A model generated the notes under the pieces. The model searched no databases and had not been told where the DNA came from. It saw nothing but the letters and a program-made list of their open reading frames with translations. A stretch of DNA of 64,000 bases from NCBI RefSeq assembly GCF_036409475.1, contig NZ_JAYRCK010000031.1, positions 1 through 64,000 of the forward strand, written 5' to 3'. Origin of the DNA: Scandinavium sp036409475. GTDB lineage: Bacteria; Pseudomonadota; Gammaproteobacteria; Enterobacterales; Enterobacteriaceae. The stretch's first letter is position 1; each line of letters opens with the position of its first letter. The position numbers were made by a program, and so were the translations under genes. Shown here one piece after another: positions 1 to 7,782 of this stretch.

Positions 1-3000
1 GATAAGCTGTTGCAGATTATCGGGATTATCCTCCCGCAGCATATTCCCCCATTCATCAAACTCTGCGCTCCATGCGATCCCGCCACGAACATCAATTAAC
101 GCCAGCGGCAACCCCCGGTGGTCGCAGTGGTACAGGTGGATTTTCCTTACCGGCGTGTACTCCGGCTCCATCTGGTTTTTCATCTGCTCCGGCGTCAGAC
201 CACACTGTGCCAGCCACTGCTGACTTTGCTCACTAATCTGACCGGCGTTTAGCTCCCGCTCCAGATTATCCAGCAGCGCCACCAGTTCCGGCACAAACAC
301 CATTCCTGCATCCTGCTGGAGTTTCTCCGCCAGCGTGCGGCGTACCGCTTTCGCCAGTTCCGCCACCGGGGTTTCCACACACAGCAATGGCGTAAAGCTC
401 CCCGGCAGATACACCGTCTGAATACGGGTGGCGTCCGTCTGGGTGGTGGTCAGCCTGTCGCCATCCCAGCCATACCAGGTGGCCTCCGGTGTGGGGTTCA
501 TCCAGAGATACGCATCTCCGCTGGAGTCTCGTTCAGTCTGGCTCTTCCATACCCGCTTACCGATACGACGCCCCAGCGGATCGTAAATATAGCGACTTTC
601 TGCCAGCACATTGCCCTGCTGCATCTGGCGGTAGTGCGCCAGCCGATGCTGGTTATCATAGCCATAAAGGTGGGACAGACTGCCCTGCGGACGGGCGTGG
701 CGTTCGTCTTTTTCCACCAGTCTGCCGTAGTCGTCGTAATGGTAAAAATTATCCACATCCTGGCCGATACGGTTATCCGGCCAGATGCCCGGCAGCATCG
801 GGTATTTGTCCCTCGCTGCTATCCTGTTACCTGCCGGGTCGGTAAAGGACCATTGTTCCAGGTCGTGGTGTGCGGATTTGATATGCGTACTGAACAACCG
901 CCCGGCTTCGCCATACTGGTAATCACGCTGTTCGTTCTGCCCGCTGATACGGACCAGTTGCCCGCCGGTATTCCAGAGGTAGTCGCGGTTAAGCTGCGGT
1001 TTGTTAAGGTGATGGCTCTGTAGCTGACCGCCGGGGGTGTAGGCCGTGGTCAGTTCGTAATTGCCAAAGCTGCGCTGCGTTTCTCGGTGCAGGCGGTCGC
1101 GGGTGAAATCCATCAGCGGCGTGTCGCCGAGTTTCATACCCGCCAGATACCCGCTGCCGTAAGTCAGCCACTCCACCGGGGGAAGCGCATCCGGCGTGAC
1201 GCGATACAGCAATCCCTTGTCGCTGTAATCATGCCGGGTTTCATGCTGCCAGAGCAGTTCCTCCGTTTCCGGGGAATGCACCGTCTGGCGCTCGCTGATA
1301 AGGCGGCCCTGTTTGTCATGGCAATAGTGAACGGCGACACGGTGGTCATCACTGAGATGGCTGATTTCTGTCAGCCAACCGCGCTCGTTGTAACGCCACT
1401 GCCCTGCGGGTTCATCGTTAACCGTGCGGTGTGTCAGACGGTCTGATTCGTCGTAATGCCAGAGCGTGACCAGACGTTCATCTTCGCTGCGGACAAGCTG
1501 CCCGGTGGCGGCATAGCGGTAACGCTGCGTTCTGCCGTCAAAGCCGGTTTCCTGTGTCAGCCTGTCCAGCACATCGTAAGTGAACGTCGTGTGGCTACCG
1601 TTCTCGTTGGTCAGTTGTGTCACGCGACCTGCGGCGTCATATTCCATCCGGCGTATCAGGCCGTCCTGCGTGGTGCTGAGGATGTTACCTCTGCCATCGA
1701 AGGTGGTTTCGCGGCGGCTACCGTCCGGGGTTATCACCGCCATCAGGTCGCCCGCTACGTTGTATTCATAGCGTGTTTCACGGCTCTGCGCATCTTTTAC
1801 AGCGGTTAAACGCCCCCGGTTATCATAAATCCGGTAAACGCTGAGATCTTCCTCATGGTGTACTGCCGTTAGCTGACCGAAAAGGTCATATTCGTAACGG
1901 GTTTCATAGCCGGAGCAGTCGATGAAGGTGAGCAACTGCCCGTAGCGGCTCCACAGCATCTGTTTGCGGCTGCCGCTGGCATCTTCCGTAGCGCAGGGAT
2001 ATTCGCTGCGCGGATTATCATAAAAATAGCGGGTTGTGCTGCCGTTGCGCAGGATTTCCGCCGTCAGCCTGCCGTAGTCGTCATATTCCTGTTTATTTTG
2101 CAGCCCGTCCGGGTACACAGTGCTGGTCAGCTGGCGCTGGTTGTTGTAATACAGTTCCGTGCGTCTGCCGTCCGGCATGATGATTTCTTTTAGCTGTCCG
2201 GAGCCGGGACTGAGCCGGTATTCTGTTTTACGGCCAGCCGCATCGGTCTGCGCCAGCAGCCTGCCCGCGTTGTCGTAGTCGCTGTGGGTGGTGCTGCCGT
2301 CTGCGCGTTCCTGTTTGACCACGCGTTTCAGCCCACCTTCGCCTTCGGTGTGCAATACCTCACGACGGTTCAGGCTGTCGGTAATGGTGATGGCATTCCG
2401 TTCGTAAACGTAGGCATAGCTTAAGCCTTCCGGGTTTATCTGCTCCGTCACGCGGCCCGACGCATCGTAGCGGTACTGTATCTCCGGTCTGCCTGCATAA
2501 CGGTGTGCCGTCATCCGCCCCGGATATTTTGCGTCATAAGCAAAACCACGCACCGCCGTACCGCTGCGGTCATACGCCATCACCAGTTCACCACGCGGAG
2601 AATATTCATAACGTGCCAGTGGGCTTATGGGCAGATTTTCCGGGTACTCCGGGTCATGGGTCAGCCACACTTCGGCCAGGCGGATGCCGCTGTCAGTACC
2701 GTAATCTGTGGTGGGCAGCGCGTCCGGGAAGAGGGGCTGTTTTGGGGATGCAGCCTGTTTACGCTGCTGCTCCGCCCGCTGTACCTGCGAGGTCAGCACC
2801 AGCCGGAAGCGGCGGCCTGCGCCGTCAGTCACCCCGGTGATGTCTCCGGCAAAATCGCCTGCGGCTTCGCGATGGAAAGCCATTACCCGCCCGAAGTTAT
2901 CCGCCAGTGCGGTGAGCTCCCGGTACGGCGGCAGCGGAGCGGGCAGCACCTCATCCGTGGCGGGCACGCGCTCAGACCAGCCCAGTATCCACCACGGCCC

Positions 3001-3540
3001 CTGAAGGCTGCTGGTCGCCAGGTAAATATGCGGGCTGAGGCGGATATCTTCCGGCAGTGTCTGCCAGAGCATATGCAGCGGATTACTTTCATGCAGTTTC
3101 AGCACGCCGCCCCGCGCCAGCCAGAATGACTCGCTGCGGCTGAAGGCGGTTTCCCCGGGAAACAGCGGGTCAAAGTGAATGCTTCGCCCGCCGTTGTCAT
3201 TGAGTATCAGTTCCCCGTCGCGGAGCTGTAAGCGGATATCAAAGGGGGCTTTCCAGCCGGGGCCGAATATCCCCACGGGGGCGGGCGTCTTTGTGCAGTA
3301 GCTGCTGTAGGTACGTGAAAGCACAAACGGCAACGGGCCGGGTAGCGCGAAATCGGTTTCGCCAGGCTGTACTTTCGCACCCAGCAGCGGGTTAACCGGG
3401 TTGCCGGAGGTCATGCCGCCCGGACACACCGAACAGGCCACGCCAGTCGGTGCGCCAATCATCACCCCCGCCGAGCCCTGGATTATCGGGCCGCCCTTCA
3501 TGGTGCCATCGCCCTGACGCGCCGCCGGTTTTCCGCTCAT
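1..3540 (-). CDS. Rhs/YD-repeat protein with N-terminal PAAR domain (3' end off the window)
   Basis: Polymorphic-toxin protein of the Rhs family, carried on the type VI secretion spike. Translation from the ATG at 3540 stays in frame wherever I checked to base 1, giving at least 1180 residues. The first ~90 residues (MSGKPAARQGDGTMKG, then glycine- and proline-rich PAAR-type sequence) form the tip that docks on VgrG. A DUF6531-like segment follows (PLLGAKVQPGETDFALPGP), then a long series of YD repeats such as YDNAGRL, YDVLDRLTQ and YGYDNQHRL that build the toxin-enclosing shell. The conserved core motif at the end of the shell and the variable C-terminal toxin lie left of base 1, so the toxic activity and any immunity gene cannot be read. 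A ribosome site (AGAAGGA) sits 8-9 bases before the ATG. The gene lies 74 bases downstream of vgrG in the same direction, the usual VgrG-PAAR/Rhs pairing. Confidence 0.9.
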   Translation of the reverse strand, partial: MSGKPAARQGDGTMKGGPIIQGSAGVMIGAPTGVACSVCPGGMTSGNPVNPLLGAKVQPGETDFALPGPLPFVLSRTYSSYCTKTPAPVGIFGPGWKAPFDIRLQLRDGELILNDNGGRSIHFDPLFPGETAFSRSESFWLARGGVLKLHESNPLHMLWQTLPEDIRLSPHIYLATSSLQGPWWILGWSERVPATDEVLPAPLPPYRELTALADNFGRVMAFHREAAGDFAGDITGVTDGAGRRFRLVLTSQVQRAEQQRKQAASPKQPLFPDALPTTDYGTDSGIRLAEVWLTHDPEYPENLPISPLARYEYSPRGELVMAYDRSGTAVRGFAYDAKYPGRMTAHRYAGRPEIQYRYDASGRVTEQINPEGLSYAYVYERNAITITDSLNRREVLHTEGEGGLKRVVKQERADGSTTHSDYDNAGRLLAQTDAAGRKTEYRLSPGSGQLKEIIMPDGRRTELYYNNQRQLTSTVYPDGLQNKQEYDDYGRLTAEILRNGSTTRYFYDNPRSEYPCATEDASGSRKQMLWSRYGQLLTFIDCSGYETRYEYDLFGQLTAVHHEEDLSVYRIYDNRGRLTAVKDAQSRETRYEYNVAGDLMAVITPDGSRRETTFDGRGNILSTTQDGLIRRMEYDAAGRVTQLTNENGSHTTFTYDVLDRLTQETGFDGRTQRYRYAATGQLVRSEDERLVTLWHYDESDRLTHRTVNDEPAGQWRYNERGWLTEISHLSDDHRVAVHYCHDKQGRLISERQTVHSPETEELLWQHETRHDYSDKGLLYRVTPDALPPVEWLTYGSGYLAGMKLGDTPLMDFTRDRLHRETQRSFGNYELTTAYTPGGQLQSHHLNKPQLNRDYLWNTGGQLVRISGQNEQRDYQYGEAGRLFSTHIKSAHHDLEQWSFTDPAGNRIAARDKYPMLPGIWPDNRIGQDVDNFYHYDDYGRLVEKDERHARPQGSLSHLYGYDNQHRLAHYRQMQQGNVLAESRYIYDPLGRRIGKRVWKSQTERDSSGDAYLWMNPTPEATWYGWDGDRLTTTQTDATRIQTVYLPGSFTPLLCVETPVAELAKAVRRTLAEKLQQDAGMVFVPELVALLDNLERELNAGQISEQSQQWLAQCGLTPEQMKNQMEPEYTPVRKIHLYHCDHRGLPLALIDVRGGIAWSAEFDEWGNMLREDNPDNLQQLI

Positions 3541-3614
3541 ACACCTGTCCTTCTTTTATCTGGCTTATTGTTTTGCTTTACTGCCCTGTGTTACCAATTT
3601 GTGATGCTGTTTAA

Positions 3615-5729
3615 TCAGTACTGCCGCATATCCGGCGGCGGACTGCTGCTTTCTTCCGGCGCTTTCGGCGGGTCTTCCGCCGCGTCGCAGTTCCAGTTAA
3701 TCATCAGCGCATCACCGCTTAAGGTCTGAACACCCTGTAAATTAATGGCGGTGCCGTTGAGAAAGATTTTGCCGTCCTGCGTCAGCACCAGCCGTGCCTG
3801 GCCACAGCGCAGTTCCAGATGTTCCCCGGCAGAATAGACCGCCACCTTTCCGGTACTTTCGGTTTTACTTTTACCCACCGTAAAGGTGACGTTTTCCCCG
3901 ACGCTGACGTCATAGCCTTTACCCACCAGCAGCGATTTATGTATCCCCACCTGCGAGGACTGCGTCAGCGCCACCGAGGTGTTCATCACGCCACCCACCG
4001 TGGTCTGGTATGCCACCCCCACTGTCAGTGCGCGGGCAATACCCACCGTTTCAGCCTGGTTCAGGCCAACGGTAATGCTTTGGTTTTGCCCCACGGTCTC
4101 TTTCTGGTTCTGTACCACCGTCTGTATCTGGTTCTGCTTCACGGTGATAAGCTGGTTGCCGCCGATGGTTTCCCGGTGGTGGGCGGTAACATCAGTGGTA
4201 CGGTTATTCAGTACATCGGTGTCCATATCCTTCTGGGCATGGATATAGACCTGCTCCTGTCCCGTCGCATCCTCAAAGCGCAGCTCATTAAAGCCGCTGC
4301 CCTGATAGGTTTTGGAACGGATGGTCATCTGCGTTTTGGTGCCCGGCAAACGTCCCGGCGAGCGGTTATCTTCGTGGTACGTACGCCCCATAATCAGGGG
4401 CTGGTCGGGGTCGCCATTGAGAAAATCAACAATCACCTCCTGGCCCACCCGCGGAATGGCAAGATGCCCGAATCCGGCCCCCGCCCAGGGCTGCGACACC
4501 CGTATCCAGCAGGAACTGTCCTCGGTTTCCTGGTGATAACGGTCCCAGTGAAAGTGAACCCGTACCCGCCCGTGTTCATCGCAGAAAATCTCTTCACCCG
4601 GCGGCCCGGTAACAACGGCAGACTGCGGGCCATCCACTCTTGGTTTCAGCCGGGGTTGTGGTCGCCAGGTTCTGTCGGCGGGAATAACCTCAAACTGGTT
4701 GTCCATTGTGGTGCCTAATCCCCGGCCACCTTTCATTGCCTGCGGCTGTTTGCCCGTCAGAACACTGCTCACCACCTGCCATTTCCGGTTAAGTGCCCCG
4801 ATCGGATGCCCGGTCAGACTGAAGGTGGCACCCGGCCACAGCGCCGGTGAGTTACTGATGCAGGAGGCGGTTTCCGCATTGTTGCGCCAGCCTTCCATCT
4901 GGTAACGGGCAAAATCCTGGCCGTGCAGCTCATCCTTAAAACGCCCAGGATAATCAAAAACTTCGTACTGCCTGAACTGACCGTTCAGGTTTTCACCGGG
5001 ATGCCTGTAATAGCCGGGCCACTGCGGCACCTTAAAGGTGTAGTCCTGGGTTTCCACCGAAGAGGGGCGGATTTGTGCCTGGTAATTGAAAGTACTGACA
5101 CAGAGGATGGAGACGTCCTGTGAACTGTTCGGATTGAACGGCAGTTCACCCGCATCGGATAATCCGGCCACGTCATCGCACAGCGTCAGCGTCTGCGCCG
5201 GGCTGTCAGCGTCGGGGCGGTCGAAAAAGAAAATGCCTTCTTCCGACCACAGGCGGGTGAGAAATGCCAGATCCGTCTCGCCGTACTGAACGCAGAATTC
5301 CCGCGCCGGATGGTCTTCATAAAACAGCGGTTTCCAGTCAGTGATGCCATTTTCATCCAGCAGCATGGCGGAAATGGTCTGGATATCCTGTTGCTGAAAG
5401 ATACGGAAATTCTGCCGCAGCCCACTGCGCCAGAGAGGCGGTGTGATGGTGAGGTGATAACACATCTGCCAGCCGTTATACTCCTTCATCCCGAAATGGG
5501 TGACGATACCGCTGACATAACGCTGAACCGTGTTGCCCTGCCAGATAGTCAGGGTGGCGTTTTTCTCCAGCAAGTCTTCTGCCATCTGTCCGAAAGAATC
5601 ACTGGCAACGTCCACATCCAGTACAAATGGGAACGAGTGGCGCTGTTTAAGCTGAAAACCCACCACGGCGAAAGTTTTAGGTCCCAGCCCGTCCACTTCC
5701 AGCGTAAAACGCAGTCCTTTTAATGACAC
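3615..5729 (-). CDS. vgrG: Type VI secretion spike protein VgrG
   Basis: Trimeric spike of the type VI secretion system, which carries the downstream PAAR-Rhs effector. The protein is 704 residues. The N-terminal half is gp27-like. An OB-fold segment with the VgrG hallmark TGPPGEEIFCDEHGRVRVHF lies near residue 375. The gp5-like beta-helix then shows repeated short units (QNQ.ETVG, LNQAETVG), followed by a DUF2345-type C-terminus (VAVYSAGEHLELRCG). I chose the GTG start at 5729 because a strong ribosome site (GGGAGGGGG) lies just before it and the residues after it, SLKGLRFTLEVDG, look like a normal VgrG beginning. No other T6SS structural genes are in the window, so this is probably an orphan vgrG/rhs island supplied by an apparatus encoded elsewhere. 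Confidence 0.92.
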   Translation of the reverse strand: MSLKGLRFTLEVDGLGPKTFAVVGFQLKQRHSFPFVLDVDVASDSFGQMAEDLLEKNATLTIWQGNTVQRYVSGIVTHFGMKEYNGWQMCYHLTITPPLWRSGLRQNFRIFQQQDIQTISAMLLDENGITDWKPLFYEDHPAREFCVQYGETDLAFLTRLWSEEGIFFFDRPDADSPAQTLTLCDDVAGLSDAGELPFNPNSSQDVSILCVSTFNYQAQIRPSSVETQDYTFKVPQWPGYYRHPGENLNGQFRQYEVFDYPGRFKDELHGQDFARYQMEGWRNNAETASCISNSPALWPGATFSLTGHPIGALNRKWQVVSSVLTGKQPQAMKGGRGLGTTMDNQFEVIPADRTWRPQPRLKPRVDGPQSAVVTGPPGEEIFCDEHGRVRVHFHWDRYHQETEDSSCWIRVSQPWAGAGFGHLAIPRVGQEVIVDFLNGDPDQPLIMGRTYHEDNRSPGRLPGTKTQMTIRSKTYQGSGFNELRFEDATGQEQVYIHAQKDMDTDVLNNRTTDVTAHHRETIGGNQLITVKQNQIQTVVQNQKETVGQNQSITVGLNQAETVGIARALTVGVAYQTTVGGVMNTSVALTQSSQVGIHKSLLVGKGYDVSVGENVTFTVGKSKTESTGKVAVYSAGEHLELRCGQARLVLTQDGKIFLNGTAINLQGVQTLSGDALMINWNCDAAEDPPKAPEESSSPPPDMRQY

Positions 5730-5879
5730 GACCCCCTCCCCCTGATGCAGATAAAACCTTATCCTGCGGGAACCGGCATTGTGGCAGAGGGTTAAGTAAG
5801 CCTGATCGCACAGTACCGGACGAAATGATAAGCAGTGTTACTGTATGAAACGAAATACTCCCTTTCTGTATTCATTTTT

Positions 5880-5893
5880 TTGATTGATATCAA
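5880..5893. promoter_or_regulatory. FNR-like operator TTGATTGATATCAA
   Basis: A perfect match to the FNR consensus TTGAT-N4-ATCAA lies 151 bases upstream of the vgrG start, in an otherwise gene-free AT-rich stretch. By this one sequence match it could place vgrG-rhs under oxygen control, but the local AT-richness raises the risk of a chance match. Confidence 0.35.
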
Positions 5894-6099
5894 TGGTACT
5901 GATGAGTGGGCAGAATAATTTTTCGGGATTGATTATGTTTCGCTCAAAACACTCCAGCCATGAATATATTAGCCAGTAATATTTACCAACCAATTGTATT
6001 TTATTTGATTATCTCTGGTGTGAGTATATTAAGCACAGTCAGCAGACTTTCGTTAAAACCGCTTGTCACCCGTTACCCGCATTGTATTGGTGCGCCGCA

Positions 6100-6340
6100 C
6101 CTGCAAAATCAGGCGCCAGGATTGGTCTCCTGAATATCATACCTGCGACATATCGTCTTTTTTATGTCGTGCGCTCGGCTATACCTCTATGGTGGGCTGA
6201 GCGGGGGCACCGTAAGGTGCGCCGGTGTAGGTATGGTCGGTAAGACCAACTCCGTTCAGTTCACCCCCCGCAAGATTGGTCTCTTCGGTGGTGGAATTTA
6301 AATACCACATACCGGAGGTTGCTCTATGGCTACAATCCTC
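6100..6340 (+). pseudogene. Decayed P4-phage-like ash/immunity region
   Basis: The plus strand encodes ALGYTSMVG at about 6169-6195, followed at once by TGA. That is close to the AGYTSMVA-type motif I associate with Ash/Icd-like proteins of P4 satellite phages. Two similar short blocks, GGATTGGTCTCCTGA near 6119 and AGATTGGTCTCTTCGG near 6273, resemble the small repeated complementary elements of P4 immunity RNA regions. The frame is interrupted and no phage genes flank it. I read it as a relic of a P4-type satellite that used the adjacent tRNA-Asn site. The identification rests on recalled motif similarity only. Confidence 0.35.
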
Positions 6341-6372
6341 ATAAAATTCAATAAATTACAACAAAACCTGCA

Positions 6373-6405
6373 TCCAGTCAGAGGAGCCAAATTCTTGTTT
6401 TCATG
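6373..6405 (+). repeat. Left attachment-site repeat (tRNA-Asn 3' end)
   Basis: The 3'-terminal 16 bases of tRNA-Asn (CCAGTCAGAGGAGCCA), one mismatch, then ATTCTTGTTTTCATG match the junction after the intact tRNA at 63038-63069. No upstream part of a tRNA is present, so this is an integration scar rather than a gene. It is the left boundary of the metallophore island and the right boundary of the DNA that carries vgrG/rhs. Confidence 0.8.
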
Positions 6406-6492
6406 TTTATCTACACCCGCTACATTTTTACTATTCAACAAGTTAGCGTAAAAACACTTCCCAATACATAAATGCCAAATGGCGCTCGCTTT

Positions 6493-7782
6493 TCACCCGC
6501 CATGCGAATTCTTCGTTAAGTAACGCACAGGCATCCGGCGAATCCCCGTATGTTTATTACTTCTGACCCAATCAACCGCCCCGGCCAGTTCGAAACCCGA
6601 CACCCGCGGCAACAGTTCCCGCATAATCAGGCGAATTTCCAGTCTGGCCAGTTGCGCACCGAGGCAGGCATGGCCGCCGGAACCAAAAGCCAGGTGCGGA
6701 TTGCGCGTACGCCCTATATCAAAATCCTCAGGATGGTCAAAAGAGGCCTCATCACGATTGGCCGATGCCCACCACAGCGTCACTTTTTCCCCTTCCCGTA
6801 TCAGGCGATTGCCCAGCAGCACATCCCGCGTTGCCGTGCGACGGTTATAGGGTGTGGGTGAAGTCCAGCGCAGAATCTCTTCCAGCGCCGGGCCCATCAA
6901 CTCTGGAGAGTTCTGTAGCCGGGTCCATTGCGCCGGATGGTGAATAAACGCCAGAATACCGCCAGCGATTGCGTTGCGGGTCGTTTCTAATCCAGCAACC
7001 ATCACCACATTGAAAATCATAAGCTGCTCGACTGCCGTCAAACGCCCCAGGCCTCCGGGTAAAGCCTCCATCACCGCCCGTGACACAATATCCTGGCCGG
7101 GGCACTGGCGCTTACTCTCCACAAACTGCTGGCTGTAGGCCATAAAATGCTGCATCGCCTGCTGGCTACTGGCGCTGCTTTCACCCAGCTGACGATCGGA
7201 ATAATCGAGAACCGCATTAATCCAACCAAAAATCTTCTGTCTATCTTCAGCCGGGATACCAACCAGATTGGCGATAGCAAACATCGGCAGTTCCGCTGCA
7301 ATATCTGCAACAAAATCACCACCTCCTTTAGATAAGGACTGCATCACGGCGTCATGCGCCGCCTGTGCCAATACCGGTTCGAGTACTGCGATGGTCGCAT
7401 TGGACATCGCAGGCGCAATAAGCCTGCGCAGCGCTTTATGTCGCGGATCATCCATCATATTAATGACCGATCCGGGCCCCACCGCTCGGGGTAAATCTTC
7501 AATCATCGTTCCACCGCCCTCTCTGCCGCCGCCGCTTTCGGATGAGAACGTGTTGATATCTTTTGCCACCGCCAGAATATCCTGATAGCGGCTCAGAACC
7601 CAGAACCCCTCGTTATCGGGAGTCAGCGGCGTTCGGGGATGGTACAGCGGGCCTGGATAGCGGCGCAGTTGTGCAAAAATGGGATGCGGGAACCCCTCGC
7701 AAAAGCGATTAAGATCCGTCAAATCAACATCGGCCAGCGGCCAGTCCTGGCTGCTGTGGCTATCAAAGATTTTGTCGCTCAT
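6493..7782 (-). CDS. Cytochrome P450
   Basis: Soluble bacterial-type cytochrome P450 of 429 residues with all hallmark motifs. The I-helix oxygen-activation motif AGLETT lies at 263-268, the K-helix ExxR (E302-R305) is present, and the heme loop FGSGGHACLG at 366-375 has Cys373 as iron ligand. The ATG overlaps the end of the preceding ABC transporter by 20 bases and follows a GGTGG ribosome site. It is therefore the last gene of the metallophore operon and probably oxidises the siderophore or a carrier-bound intermediate; the substrate cannot be read from sequence. No ferredoxin gene adjoins it, so electrons must come from a chromosomal partner. P450s are not part of the yersiniabactin or pyochelin pathways, but one is in the coelibactin cluster as I recall it. 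Confidence 0.9.
   Translation of the reverse strand: MSDKIFDSHSSQDWPLADVDLTDLNRFCEGFPHPIFAQLRRYPGPLYHPRTPLTPDNEGFWVLSRYQDILAVAKDINTFSSESGGGREGGGTMIEDLPRAVGPGSVINMMDDPRHKALRRLIAPAMSNATIAVLEPVLAQAAHDAVMQSLSKGGGDFVADIAAELPMFAIANLVGIPAEDRQKIFGWINAVLDYSDRQLGESSASSQQAMQHFMAYSQQFVESKRQCPGQDIVSRAVMEALPGGLGRLTAVEQLMIFNVVMVAGLETTRNAIAGGILAFIHHPAQWTRLQNSPELMGPALEEILRWTSPTPYNRRTATRDVLLGNRLIREGEKVTLWWASANRDEASFDHPEDFDIGRTRNPHLAFGSGGHACLGAQLARLEIRLIMRELLPRVSGFELAGAVDWVRSNKHTGIRRMPVRYLTKNSHGG

Larger units (their letters stand above)
5730..6372. other. Gene-free AT-rich spacer between vgrG and the left island boundary
   Basis: I find no convincing gene in this stretch. It presumably holds the vgrG promoter (minus strand), an FNR-like palindrome at 5880-5893, and a patch at about 6100-6340 that resembles the ash/immunity region of P4-type satellite phages. 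The right end abuts a copy of the tRNA-Asn 3' end at 6373. Confidence 0.6.

Noticed and set aside
2503..3129. 208-residue plus-strand frame
   Set aside because: It is antisense to the rhs gene and arises from its high-GC repeated codons; the composition is not protein-like.
4080..4200. Repetitive motif in vgrG that could look like a CRISPR or tandem repeat
   Set aside because: The units encode the regular QNQ/TVG beta-helix repeats of VgrG and have no spacers.
3819..4718. 299-residue plus-strand frame
   Set aside because: It is antisense to vgrG, has no ribosome site or recognisable domain, and vgrG is unambiguous.
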